From Candidatus Enterousia intestinigallinarum (lineage in GTDB: Bacteria; Pseudomonadota; Alphaproteobacteria; Rs-D84), in NCBI GenBank assembly GCA_944407095.1, contig OX097180.1:620001-684000 (forward strand): a stretch of 64,000 nucleotides of DNA, given 5' to 3'. The stretch's first letter is position 1. Every line of letters begins with the position of its first letter. The translations under genes and the position numbers were made by a program. Shown here piece by piece: positions 25,789-34,006 of the stretch. The notes beneath the pieces are model-generated. The model saw only the letters and a program-made list of their open reading frames with translations, ran no database searches and was not told where the DNA came from.

Positions 25789-27003
25789 TTCGTATCGCAA
25801 ACTGTCAATCGGGTTTAGTTTTGCGGCCTTCATCGCGGGCATAACGCCAGACGCCAGACCAACAACAACCGCAACCGTCACCGATACCACAACGGGCCAA
25901 GCACTGAACGGGACATTATATCCCATAACAAATCGCCCGATACCCTGGGACAGGCCGACACCCAATATCAATCCGACCATAGAACCGATAAATGAAATCA
26001 AAATCGCTTCTGATAAGAACTGGGTTATTATGTGACGTTCACGGGCACCGATGGCCTTGCGTATGCCGATTTCGCGCGTACGTTCCGCAACAGATACCAG
26101 CATCATATTCATAATACCGATTGATCCCACCAACAGTGATACAGCCGCAATCGCCACCAACAGCATTGTCATATACCCAGTGACGGTATCCATTGCTTCC
26201 ATAACCTGTTTCATATCCATTATTTGGAAATCGTCGGCTTCGTCGTCTGACAGTTTATGGCGGTCGCGAAGCAGGGCGGTTATCTGTTCAATCGCCAGTG
26301 CGTTATCTGCGCCTTCGTTCAATTTCAGTGCAATCATACTGACAGAGTTTGGAAAACGGCTGCCCTGCAGGCGCTTTTTCAGTGTTGTTATTGGGATGAT
26401 GACCATATCATCTTGGCTGCCCATAGTTGAATCACCGCGTTCCTTGGTTACGCCGATAATTGTGAACGGCATATTCTGCACGCGGATTATTTCACCAACA
26501 GGGTTAGTCGGCATATTTAGTTCTTCTGCGGTCTGTGGGCCAATAATTGCGTATGTGGAAGCATTGCGTACGGCCGACTGGTTAAAGAAAGTGCCATATT
26601 CCATTTCGATATTCTGTACTTGTTCATATCCGGGATATGCGCCGACCATTGAAGTTGCCCAGTTTTGATTGCCATAAATAACCTGGGCGGCGGCATTTTG
26701 CACAGGGGTGACCGCAGCGACATCGGGCAGTTGCGCGATAAATTCAACATCGTCAATGGTCAATGTTTGGCGGTTTCCGGTACGTACACCCGCATTTTGC
26801 GCCGCGCCGGCACGAATCATAATTGTATTTGTCCCCAGTGATGAAAACTGGTCGCTGATTTGCTTTGACACCGTTTCGCCGACTGCGACCATTATCACCA
26901 CCGCCATAACGCCGATAATAATACCCAGTACGGTCAAGAACGAACGGATTTTATTTCCGCTGATTGACAACCAGGATTCCTTCATTATGTCATTAAAAGT
27001 CAT
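25786..27003 (-). CDS. MacB-type ABC transporter permease
   Basis: 405 residues from MTFNDIMKESWLSISGNKIR. Layout of the MacB/FtsX permease: one membrane segment at about 20-45 (FLTVLGIIIGVMAVVIMVAV), a large periplasmic domain (about 55-280), and three membrane segments at the C-terminus, with RTREIGIRKAIGARERHI between two of them. The ATG at 27003 begins at the conserved family start, and 28 bases separate it from the ATPase gene. E. coli MacB fuses ATPase and permease; here they are separate. Probable partner of the MacA/TolC pair at 13-16 kb. Confidence 0.88.
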   Translation of the reverse strand: MTFNDIMKESWLSISGNKIRSFLTVLGIIIGVMAVVIMVAVGETVSKQISDQFSSLGTNTIMIRAGAAQNAGVRTGNRQTLTIDDVEFIAQLPDVAAVTPVQNAAAQVIYGNQNWATSMVGAYPGYEQVQNIEMEYGTFFNQSAVRNASTYAIIGPQTAEELNMPTNPVGEIIRVQNMPFTIIGVTKERGDSTMGSQDDMVIIPITTLKKRLQGSRFPNSVSMIALKLNEGADNALAIEQITALLRDRHKLSDDEADDFQIMDMKQVMEAMDTVTGYMTMLLVAIAAVSLLVGSIGIMNMMLVSVAERTREIGIRKAIGARERHIITQFLSEAILISFIGSMVGLILGVGLSQGIGRFVMGYNVPFSAWPVVVSVTVAVVVGLASGVMPAMKAAKLNPIDSLRYE

Positions 27004-27031
27004 TTTATTGCCTGTTTTTATTTGTTTGTCA

Positions 27032-27775
27032 TTATTGTTGCAACATACGTTCATCGCGCGGCACGCGTCCATCATAGGTTATGCGTCCGTCGTATATATG
27101 AATCAGTCGACTGGAATACTGGGCGATTTCAAATTCGTGCGTAATCATAACTATTGTTATGCCCATTTCGTCGTTTAATTTCTTAAAGAACGTCAAAATA
27201 TCGTTTCCCATTTTACTGTCCAATGCGCCGGTCGGTTCGTCCGCCAGAATCAGTTTCGGATTTCCCGCCAACGCACGCGCAATAGCAACACGCTGCTTCA
27301 TACCGCCCGACAACTGTGTTGGCAGGTATGTTTCAAATTTTTCCAATCCGACGCGCGCCAGCATTTCACGTGCGCGGTCTATGCGTTCGGACATAGGCAA
27401 CCCGCGGTACATCAGCGGCATCATAACGTTGTCCAGAACACTGCGCTTTGACAACAGGTTAAATTGCTGAAAAACAAAGCCGATATACTCGTTTCGCACA
27501 ATCGCCAATTCGTCCGATGTCAGGTGTGTTACGTCTTTGCCATACAGTTCATAAGTGCCGCTGGTTGGCGTGTCCAGTGCGCCGATTATATTCATACAGG
27601 TGGACTTTCCGCTGCCCGACGGACCCATAATGGACACAAATTCGCCCTGGTTCACGTCAAACGTTATGTCGAATAAAACCTGTTGTTCACCGCCCATTTC
27701 CAGGGGAAAACTTTTGCAGATTTTATTCATAGAAATGATTTTAACGTTATCAGATTTTTTCTGCGTTTTTTTCAT
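27032..27775 (-). CDS. MacB/LolD-type ABC transporter ATPase
   Basis: Energises the permease encoded immediately downstream. 247 residues with Walker A GPSGSGKST (about 57-65), Q-loop FVFQQFNLL, signature LSGGMKQRVAIARAL, Walker B LILADEPTGALD and H-loop ITHE. The LolD/MacB/FtsE subfamily is indicated by GALDTPTSGTYEL and by the FtsX-type permease next to it. First gene of a two-gene operon. Confidence 0.92.
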   Translation of the reverse strand: MKKTQKKSDNVKIISMNKICKSFPLEMGGEQQVLFDITFDVNQGEFVSIMGPSGSGKSTCMNIIGALDTPTSGTYELYGKDVTHLTSDELAIVRNEYIGFVFQQFNLLSKRSVLDNVMMPLMYRGLPMSERIDRAREMLARVGLEKFETYLPTQLSGGMKQRVAIARALAGNPKLILADEPTGALDSKMGNDILTFFKKLNDEMGITIVMITHEFEIAQYSSRLIHIYDGRITYDGRVPRDERMLQQ

Positions 27776-27873
27776 AGTTAGATTCTCTCTTTACCCGTTG
27801 AATTATACCATTTATACGCGATTTTTCAATAATCACGAATAATTATGTCTGTAAAAATTCGACACGAATTTCA

Positions 27874-27902
27874 TTTGCATCTGTGTAAATATACTTTATA
27901 AT
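27874..27902 (+). promoter_or_regulatory. Promoter of pnp
   Basis: -35 TTTGCA (27874-27879), spacer 17, -10 TATAAT (27897-27902); leaves about a 100-base leader. Confidence 0.55.
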
Positions 27903-27932
27903 CGCATAGTGCGAAGGATAAATTGTTCATTC

Positions 27933-27955
27933 TTGCATTTTGTATAGAATGCAAA
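27933..27955 (+). promoter_or_regulatory. Stem-loop in the pnp leader
   Basis: Perfect 7-bp stem TTGCATT/AATGCAA with a 9-base loop, between promoter and start codon. In E. coli an RNase III-cut leader hairpin autoregulates pnp; the same role here is inference. Confidence 0.5.
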
Positions 27956-28007
27956 AACGAATAATTTTTCTTCGCGTGTTATAGAAGTAAGAAATACGGA
28001 GAAAAAT

Positions 28008-30176
28008 ATGTTATTTGGTTTATTTAACAAAGATGAAAAAACACATCTGAACAACCCGATTGCGGTTGAAATACCCTATGGCGATGCAGTTTTGCGTCTG
28101 GAAACGGGTCGTATGGCAAAGCAGGCAAACGGTGCCGTTTTTGCGACAATGGGCGAAACGATGGTTCTGGCAACCGTTTGCGCGGAAAAGACCGCGGTTG
28201 AAGGTCAGGATTTCTTTCCCCTGACAGTTGATTATCAGGAAAAGTTTGCGTCCGCTGGTCGTATTCCAGGTTCGCGCGATAGACGTGAAGGCAAGGCATC
28301 AACCGCCGAAACATTGACGGCACGCTTGATTGACAGACCTATCCGCCCGCTGTTTCCAGAAACATTCAAGAACAAGGTTCAAATTGTTGTTCAGGTGTTT
28401 TCTTATGACAAGAAAAATCAGCCGGATATTTTGTCTATGATTGCGGCGTCGGCGGCGTTGTCGCTGTCTGGTGTTCCGTTTGCGGGGCCGATTGGTGCGG
28501 CGCGTGTTGGATATGCGGACGGCAAATATGTTCTGAACCCGTCAAAGAAGTTTGTTGAAGATTCCGAAATGGATTTAGTTGTTGCCGCGACCAAGGACGG
28601 TGTTCTGATGGTTGAATCGGAAATCGGCGAATTGGATGAAGCAACGGTTCTGGGTGCGGTAAAGTTCGGTTTTGACGCGCAACAGGATGTTATCCGTGCA
28701 ATCAATGAACTGACGGAAAAGGCGGGCAAGGAACGCTGGGCTACACCGGAAAAATCCACCGAATATGTTGCAATGGAAAATGACTTTGAATCATTTGCTG
28801 GTGATATAGAAAATGCACTGCAGATAAAGGAAAAATTGGTTCGTCTGGATACGCTGGCCCAGATTCACGCCGCGGCCAAGGCGCGTATCCCAGAACTGTT
28901 CCCGGATACAACGGTTGCACTGTCCACATTGGAATCCCAGGCGGATGAAGTCGTTGAAAACATAACGGCACGCATTATGCGCGGTAATATCTTGGCGGGT
29001 AAGCCACGTATTGACGGCCGTGATAACAAAACGGTACGTCCGATTGAAATTGAATTGGGCGTTTTGCCGCGTGCACACGGTTCCGCACTGTTCACGCGTG
29101 GTGAAACCCAGGCATTGGTTTCATTGACATTGGGTGGCGGCAAAGATGCACTGCCGATTGAAAGTTTGGATGGTGCCGAAGAACGCGATTTCATATTGAA
29201 CTATAACTTTCCTGGATATTCGGTTGGCGAATGCAAGGGGTTAAAGTCCCCCGGACGTCGCGAAATCGGTCACGGTAATCTGGCGTGGCGTGCATTGCAC
29301 CCAATGATACCCAGCCGCGAAAAATTCGACTATGTGATTCGCGTTGTGTCGGATATTTTGGAATCTAATGGTTCGTCTTCTATGGCGACAACCTGTGGCG
29401 CGACATTGGCAATGATGGATGGCGGTGTACCGCTGACCCGTCCGGTTGCCGGTATCGCAATGGGCTTGATAAAAGAGGGCGACGATTACGCAATTCTGAC
29501 CGACATTTTGGGTGATGAAGACCATTTGGGCGATATGGACTTTAAGGTGACGGGTACCGACCGTGGTATTACGGCACTGCAGATGGATATCAAAATCACG
29601 TCCATTACGTTCGAAATTATGGAACACGCATTGGCTCAGGCACGTGACGGTCGTATGCATATTTTGGGCAAGATTGAAAAGGCGATTAAATCGCCGCGTG
29701 ATCACGTGTCCGAATACGCGCCGCAACTGTACACGATGAAAATCAATCCTGACAAGGTTCGTGATGTTATTGGCAAGGGCGGGGCGGTAATCCAGGCACT
29801 GACCCGTGACACAAACACTCAGATTGATTTGGAAGACGACGGCACTGTAAAGATTATGGCCACGTCCAAGGAAGATGCCGATGCCGCAATCGCACGGATA
29901 AAGGACATTGTTGCCGAACCCGAAGTTGGGGTTATCTATCCGGGGGTTGTATCTGGTGTGAAAGATTTCGGTCTGTTTGTAAAGATTCTGAACGGTTTTG
30001 AATCTATGGTACACATTTCCGAAATTACGGGCGAAAGAATCGCCAAGATAGAAGACACCGGTATCAAGGAAGGTGACAAAGTGTTTGTGCGCTATTTGGG
30101 TGCGGACAAGCGCGGTAAAACCCGTATGTCTATGGTTGGAATCGACCAGAAAACAGGCGCGGAAATTAAAAAATAA
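28008..30176 (+). CDS. pnp: Polynucleotide phosphorylase Pnp
   Basis: 3'-5' phosphorolytic exoribonuclease of the RNA degradosome. 722 residues: first RNase PH domain (about 15-230), helical linker, second RNase PH domain with the active-site region (FTRGETQALVSLTLG; FPGYSVGEC), KH domain (DKVRDVIGKGGAVIQAL, about 585-600) and S1 domain (PGVVSGVKDFGLFVKI, about 645 onward). GGAG precedes the ATG. rpsO, its usual upstream neighbour, is 19 kb away, so pnp has its own promoter. Confidence 0.98.
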   Translation: MLFGLFNKDEKTHLNNPIAVEIPYGDAVLRLETGRMAKQANGAVFATMGETMVLATVCAEKTAVEGQDFFPLTVDYQEKFASAGRIPGSRDRREGKASTAETLTARLIDRPIRPLFPETFKNKVQIVVQVFSYDKKNQPDILSMIAASAALSLSGVPFAGPIGAARVGYADGKYVLNPSKKFVEDSEMDLVVAATKDGVLMVESEIGELDEATVLGAVKFGFDAQQDVIRAINELTEKAGKERWATPEKSTEYVAMENDFESFAGDIENALQIKEKLVRLDTLAQIHAAAKARIPELFPDTTVALSTLESQADEVVENITARIMRGNILAGKPRIDGRDNKTVRPIEIELGVLPRAHGSALFTRGETQALVSLTLGGGKDALPIESLDGAEERDFILNYNFPGYSVGECKGLKSPGRREIGHGNLAWRALHPMIPSREKFDYVIRVVSDILESNGSSSMATTCGATLAMMDGGVPLTRPVAGIAMGLIKEGDDYAILTDILGDEDHLGDMDFKVTGTDRGITALQMDIKITSITFEIMEHALAQARDGRMHILGKIEKAIKSPRDHVSEYAPQLYTMKINPDKVRDVIGKGGAVIQALTRDTNTQIDLEDDGTVKIMATSKEDADAAIARIKDIVAEPEVGVIYPGVVSGVKDFGLFVKILNGFESMVHISEITGERIAKIEDTGIKEGDKVFVRYLGADKRGKTRMSMVGIDQKTGAEIKK

Positions 30177-30192
30177 TATCGTGTTAGAATAA

Positions 30193-30214
30193 ATGCGCCC
30201 ACACGGGCGCATTT
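30193..30214 (+). terminator. Terminator of pnp
   Basis: ATGCGCCC/GGGCGCAT stem with ACAC loop, followed by a weak TTAT tail; some read-through into ybaB is possible. Confidence 0.65.
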
Positions 30215-30237
30215 ATAAAACCAACGGGGGAAAAGAT

Positions 30238-30537
30238 ATGGATATGGAAGCATTGATGGCCCAGGCCAGTGCCCTGCAGGACAAGGTTACCGCGGCCCAG
30301 GAACAGTTGGCGTCTATGCACGTCAAGGGTATTGCGGACGGTGGGGCGGTTATTATTGATATGACGGGGAAATATGACCTGGCAAATCTGACGATACGTG
30401 ACGACGTTATGTCGCGTGGCGCGTCGGCTGTGGCGGAACTGGTTTCTGTGGCATATATTGATGCCAAGGCCAAGGCAGACGCCCTGATAGACCGTGTAAT
30501 GGGCGAGGCAACTGCCGGTGTTCCGATGCCGGAATAA
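30238..30537 (+). CDS. ybaB: YbaB/EbfC family nucleoid-associated protein
   Basis: Small dimeric DNA-binding protein. 99 residues from MDMEALMAQASALQDKV, with a coiled N-terminal helix, KGIADGGAVIIDMTGKYDLANLTI and a C-terminal helix. The start at 30238 has a GGGGGA ribosome site; a longer frame lacks one. Typically found between dnaX and recR, but here dnaX is 31 kb away and recR is not seen. Confidence 0.85.
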   Translation: MDMEALMAQASALQDKVTAAQEQLASMHVKGIADGGAVIIDMTGKYDLANLTIRDDVMSRGASAVAELVSVAYIDAKAKADALIDRVMGEATAGVPMPE

Positions 30538-30543
30538 AAAAAC

Positions 30544-30572
30544 TGGACAAGTGGAAAAAAATACCCTAATAT
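30544..30572 (+). promoter_or_regulatory. Promoter of tRNA-Val(TAC)
   Basis: -35 TGGACA (30544-30549), spacer 17, -10 TAATAT (30567-30572), start about 8 bases before the tRNA. Confidence 0.6.
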
Positions 30573-30586
30573 TTGTCCACCGTTTT

Positions 30587-30663
30587 GGATGTTTAGCTCA
30601 GTTGATTAGAGCATCTCGTTTACACCGAGAGGGTCGGGGGTTTGAGTCCCTCAACATCCACCA
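30587..30663 (+). tRNA. tRNA-Val (anticodon TAC)
   Basis: 77 bases with encoded CCA. Acceptor GGATGTT/AACATCC, D-stem GCTC/GAGC, anticodon stem TCTCG/CGAGA with loop TTTACAC giving TAC, T-stem GGGGG/CCCTC with loop TTTGAGT. Its final 9 bases and terminator are duplicated 194 bases downstream. Confidence 0.96.
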
Positions 30664-30707
30664 CAAAATAAATCGCCCGTCGGGCGATTTTTTTGTGTAC
30701 GGGGATG
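30655..30707 (+). repeat. Direct repeat, copy 1: tRNA-Val(TAC) 3' end plus terminator
   Basis: 53 bases, from the last 9 bases of the tRNA through the terminator to GGGGATG. Repeated without change at 30849-30901. Confidence 0.95.
30671..30694 (+). terminator. Terminator of tRNA-Val(TAC)
   Basis: AATCGCCC/GGGCGATT stem, 3-base loop, T-run. Confidence 0.92.
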
Positions 30708-30848
30708 TGGGACGAAAACCCCCGCGGGGTGTTTGACAATGAGTCAACGAGCATTTTAATAAAATGCGAGTGCAGTATGCCAACGGCATACGCGAACGAA
30801 TGCCCCGCAGCCGGCGCGATTTTCGCGCCGTGCGAGGGAATCCCCAGT
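30708..30848. repeat. Hairpin-array insert between the tRNA-Val repeats
   Basis: 141 bases built from consecutive perfect hairpins: CCCC/GGGG (30719-30728), TTGAC/GTCAA (30733-30747), GCATTTT/AAAATGC (30751-30767), GTATGCC/GGCATAC (30775-30791) and CGGCGCG/CGCGCCG (30812-30830). No convincing ORF. With its flanking repeats it fills most of the 331-base gap before the next gene. Confidence 0.75.
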
Positions 30849-30901
30849 CATCCACCACAAAATAAATCGCCCGTCGGGCGATTTTTTTGTGTACGGGGAT
30901 G
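30849..30901 (+). repeat. Direct repeat, copy 2: tRNA-Val(TAC) 3' end plus terminator
   Basis: Identical to 30655-30707, 194 bases later. It includes the terminator hairpin but no complete tRNA. Confidence 0.95.
30865..30888 (+). terminator. Duplicate of the tRNA-Val(TAC) terminator
   Basis: Same hairpin and T-run as 30671-30694. Confidence 0.85.
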
Positions 30902-30932
30902 CGGAATACGCACAGCAAATTCGTAAAATATT

Positions 30933-30961
30933 TTGCCATTTTGGCGTTTTTTATTTAATAT
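30933..30961 (+). promoter_or_regulatory. Promoter of the OmpA-like lipoprotein gene
   Basis: -35 TTGCCA (30933-30938), spacer 17, -10 TAATAT (30956-30961). Confidence 0.65.
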
Positions 30962-30994
30962 AGAACACGTGTTATTTATCCAAGGGGGGAAAGT

Positions 30995-31642
30995 ATGAAA
31001 AAATTTTGTTCGTTGCTTGTAATTTGTGCGTTTGTTGCGGGGTGTACAACGGTAAATCCTTATACTGGCGAATCGCAAACGGCTAAATCTGTGTGGGGAA
31101 CCGCCATTGGCGCGGCAACTGGTGCGGCGACGGGTGCGCTGGTGTCTAATAACCGTGGGGCGGGCGCATTGGTTGGCGGATTGGCCGGCGCGGCGGTTGG
31201 CGGTGGCGTTGGATACTATATGGACACGCAAGAGGCCGAATTGCGCGCTGAATTGGCATCAACCGGCGTCAGTGTTATTCGTGATGGTGATAATATACGC
31301 CTGGTTATGCCGGGTAATATTACGTTCCGCACTGATTCTGCGGATATAAACGCCGGATTTTATGCCACATTGAATTCCGTGGCCAAGGTTTTGAATAAAT
31401 ACGATAATTCAACAGTTATGGTTTTGGGCTATACCGACAGCACTGGCAGCGCAGAATACAACCAGACCTTGTCAGCCCAGCGTGCAAATGCGGTTGCTGC
31501 ATATCTGCAGGGCCAGGGTGTAAAGTCATCGCGGTTTGAAATTATGGGTATGGGGTCATCCAATCCAATTGCGTCTAACACAACTGCGGACGGACGCCAG
31601 CAAAACCGTCGTGTTGAAATCAAGATTATTCCCAACAAATAA
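30995..31642 (+). CDS. OmpA-family lipoprotein with glycine-zipper region (YiaD-like)
   Basis: 215 residues. Lipobox FVAGC puts the lipidated Cys at 17. A Gly/Ala-rich zipper with two hydrophobic stretches follows (about 36-75: GTAIGAATGAATGALVS, GGLAGAAVGGGVGYYMD). The OmpA C-terminal domain (about 105-213) has ITFRTDSADINAG, GYTDSTGSAEYNQTLSAQRA and NRRVEIKIIPNK, so it should bind peptidoglycan. Outer-membrane integrity role by family. Good AAGGGGGGAAA ribosome site; own promoter and terminator. Confidence 0.9.
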   Translation: MKKFCSLLVICAFVAGCTTVNPYTGESQTAKSVWGTAIGAATGAATGALVSNNRGAGALVGGLAGAAVGGGVGYYMDTQEAELRAELASTGVSVIRDGDNIRLVMPGNITFRTDSADINAGFYATLNSVAKVLNKYDNSTVMVLGYTDSTGSAEYNQTLSAQRANAVAAYLQGQGVKSSRFEIMGMGSSNPIASNTTADGRQQNRRVEIKIIPNK

Positions 31643-31657
31643 TCTATATCATCGAAT

Positions 31658-31694
31658 AATAACACCGCATCATTATGACGCGGTGTTATTTTTT
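31658..31694 (+). terminator. Terminator of the OmpA-like lipoprotein gene
   Basis: AATAACACCG/CGGTGTTATT hairpin followed by TTTTATTTT. Confidence 0.88.
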
Positions 31695-31740
31695 ATTTTG
31701 CGTTATAAAAAAAATCGTATATCATTGCACTGAATCCACA

Positions 31741-31912
31741 GGGATGTGGGTTCGGGTCTTTCAAAACCCATAACACGCGATGCGAATGCATCGTAATCCA
31801 TATTGCAAATGATGCATTTCGCATCGTTATGCCCGGCCGTAATGTCGGGCGTCCGATGTTATACAACAGGTTTATCCGAAAGCATCGGGATCATCCGTGT
31901 TATGATTTTGAA
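31741..31912 (+). ncRNA. Structured intergenic element ahead of the glycosyltransferase gene
   Basis: A closing stem joins 31760-31777 and 31896-31912 (about 16 bp with one small internal loop). Inside are CGATGC/GCATCG (31778-31793), GATGC/GCATC (31811-31825), GCCCG/CGGGC (31831-31850) and CCGATG/CATCGG (31853-31888). The first two hairpins are also near-perfect inverted repeats of each other, so an alternative long stem is possible. GGGATGTGGG at its 5' edge also starts the 30708 insert. A terminator hairpin follows. RNA switch and DNA palindromic element are both open. It occupies most of the 325-base gap. Confidence 0.5.
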
Positions 31913-31920
31913 AACGCCCG

Positions 31921-31951
31921 ACCGCCATTTCTGTGGCGGTTTAATTTTTTA
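31921..31951 (+). terminator. Terminator hairpin just before the glycosyltransferase start
   Basis: ACCGCCA/TGGCGGT stem, then TTAATTTTTT; ends 17 bases before the ATG, so it may attenuate the gene. Confidence 0.7.
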
Positions 31952-31967
31952 TCAGGGATATTACATT

Positions 31968-32876
31968 ATGAAAATTTCAGTTATTATTCCGGCATATAAT
32001 TGCGCGGAATACATATGCCAGACGCTGGATTGCATACGTTTGCAAACTTTCCCGGCGCGTGATATAGAGGTTATCGTCTATCTGGACGGATGTACCGACG
32101 CCACCGCGGACGCGGTTGCAATGTATGCGCGTGATTGGCCTAAAATGAATCTGCGGGCTATTCGCGCCGCTGCAAACCAGGGGCCATCCATCGCACGCAA
32201 TACTGCGGTTGCCGCGGCACGTGGTGAATATATTCACTTTATGGATGCGGACGATGTTATAAATACTGATTTTTATCAGAAATTATACGATGCCGCCCAC
32301 CGCACTGATGCCGATGTTGCGGTTGCTGGATTTATTCACGAACGTTGGCCTGGTGATGGCATTGTTTTTGACCGTGAAATGGTTTTATCGCTGCCCCAGG
32401 ATAAAATTGACGCCACCCAGGTTGATATGCACGGGTATTGTTGGCGATATTTAATACGACGTGATTTTTGGAATCATAATCATTTTGCCTTTCCGACCGA
32501 TATGAAGTATTGCGAAGATATACTGATAATGACCAAAATGGTTTATTATGCAAATCGCATTGTTTTGGTGCCTGGTGCAGAATATGTGTACAAGTATCGT
32601 CAAAATTCAATGCTGACCACAAAATCAACACGAAAATTACAGGCAAATTTTTATCATCGTGCACGCTGTGATGTTTATATTTTTATGTGTACGTTTGATT
32701 TACGTATGACGTGCAAGAAATATAAATTCACGGCATATCGTCTGTTTGGATTACTGCCGGTTTTAACGGCACGATACAGTACGGATAATAACAGTTGCTG
32801 GTTGTGTTTGTTTGGGTTGATTCCATTTATGCGGCTGCGGCAAAAGGTAAAAGCCAAACGACCACCGTTGAAATAA
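31968..32876 (+). CDS. Family 2 glycosyltransferase
   Basis: Inverting GT-A enzyme, probably for surface glycan assembly in the cytoplasm. 302 residues from MKISVIIPAYNCAEYICQTL. Motifs: VYLDGCTDATADAV, ANQGPSIARNTAVAAARGEYIHF, then the metal-binding MDADD. A C-terminal amphipathic stretch (about 255-285, AYRLFGLLPVLTARY) may attach it to the membrane. I use the ATG at 31968 (AGGGA site, family start); a longer frame reads through the upstream structured element. Substrate unknown. Confidence 0.88.
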   Translation: MKISVIIPAYNCAEYICQTLDCIRLQTFPARDIEVIVYLDGCTDATADAVAMYARDWPKMNLRAIRAAANQGPSIARNTAVAAARGEYIHFMDADDVINTDFYQKLYDAAHRTDADVAVAGFIHERWPGDGIVFDREMVLSLPQDKIDATQVDMHGYCWRYLIRRDFWNHNHFAFPTDMKYCEDILIMTKMVYYANRIVLVPGAEYVYKYRQNSMLTTKSTRKLQANFYHRARCDVYIFMCTFDLRMTCKKYKFTAYRLFGLLPVLTARYSTDNNSCWLCLFGLIPFMRLRQKVKAKRPPLK

Positions 32877-32902
32877 AAAACGCGCATTTTGCGCGTTTTT
32901 TA
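32875..32902. terminator. Bidirectional terminator of glycosyltransferase and rlmN
   Basis: ACGCGC/GCGCGT hairpin with A-run before and T-run after. Confidence 0.9.
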
Positions 32903-34003
32903 TTGTTCCGATTTATGTTTTAATCGTAATTGACCGCAAGCGCTACCAATATCATTGCCGCGTTCCCGGCGTATCCGTGTGTGGATTCCATTTTTGATTA
33001 AAATATCCTGAAATCTGTGTACTGCATTGCCGGACGGTGATACAAAATCGCGTTCATCCACCGCGTTCCACGGTATTAAATTCACCATACAATTTTTACC
33101 ACGCAGTAAATCAGATAACTTTTCCGCATATTCTGGTGTGCAGTTTAATAATTCCACGTCGCCATTGTCATCGCGCACGGCCAGCAATATGTATTCTATC
33201 ATCAACTGGCGATTATGCAGGTTGGAAAATTCAAATGCGGCGGATAAAACTTCATCTATTTTATATTTATTGTTTATAGGCATTATTTTACTGCGCAATT
33301 CATCGGTTGGCGCGTGCAAAGATATGGCCAGGTTTATCGGTCGTCCCCATTTGGTCAAATCCCGTATTCCAGGCACAACCCCGCACGTGGACACGGTTAT
33401 TTTCCGCCACCCGATTCCCATATCGGAATTTGCGCGTTCAATAAAACCAATAACGTTTTCGGTATTCTGTAACGGTTCGCCAGTTCCCATAACGACAATG
33501 TGCGACACATCACCATTGTTTGCATCACCGTTTGGCCGCACCGGACGGTCAGAAAATCTGTCACTGCGCAATTCCCATTGCGCCACCAGTATTTGCGAAT
33601 AAATTTCGTTGACGGTCAAATTACGTTTCAGCCCCAATAAAGTACTGGCACAGAATTTGCATCCCATTGCACAGCCGGCCTGGGAACTGACGCATACACT
33701 GTTGCCGTAACTGGTGCGCATCAAAACGCATTCAATTTGTTCACAGTCGCCCAGTTCCAGCAAAAACTTTGTCGTTTGCCCGTCCGACGATTCCAGTTTT
33801 TTTATCACCCGCACCGGTAATGTTTGTGCAGATTCATCCAGTTCCCGACGCAGTTTTTCAGGCAGATTTTTCATAGATTCAAAATCTGGCGCACCACGAT
33901 TTAGCCAATCGCGGATTTGCGTGGCGCGAAATTTTGGCTGACCCATTTTAGTTACAAAATCGACCAGTTCTGCATCTGTAAAATTAAATAATACGGGCTT
34001 CAT
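32900..34003 (-). CDS. rlmN: 23S rRNA (A2503)/tRNA (A37) C2-methyltransferase RlmN
   Basis: Radical-SAM methyltransferase. 367 residues with the CxxxCxxC cluster motif in AGCAMGCKFCAS, VVMGTGEPLQNTENV, ISTCG-like block TVSTCGVVPGIRDL, and the methyl-carrying cysteine in SACGQL near the C-terminus. Full length. Three bases after the surA-like gene, last in the lptF operon. Confidence 0.96.
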   Translation of the reverse strand: MKPVLFNFTDAELVDFVTKMGQPKFRATQIRDWLNRGAPDFESMKNLPEKLRRELDESAQTLPVRVIKKLESSDGQTTKFLLELGDCEQIECVLMRTSYGNSVCVSSQAGCAMGCKFCASTLLGLKRNLTVNEIYSQILVAQWELRSDRFSDRPVRPNGDANNGDVSHIVVMGTGEPLQNTENVIGFIERANSDMGIGWRKITVSTCGVVPGIRDLTKWGRPINLAISLHAPTDELRSKIMPINNKYKIDEVLSAAFEFSNLHNRQLMIEYILLAVRDDNGDVELLNCTPEYAEKLSDLLRGKNCMVNLIPWNAVDERDFVSPSGNAVHRFQDILIKNGIHTRIRRERGNDIGSACGQLRLKHKSEQ

Positions 34004-34006
34004 ATT

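Noticed and set aside
30598-30939. A 113-codon minus-strand ORF containing LRDSNPRPSRCKRDALIN
   Set aside because: It is the antisense reading of tRNA-Val(TAC) and its duplicated 3' region. This kind of peptide is a well-known false gene call opposite tRNAs.
31803-31967. N-terminal extension of the glycosyltransferase by 55 codons
   Set aside because: The extension translates the structured element and terminator; the family N-terminus and a ribosome site are at 31968.
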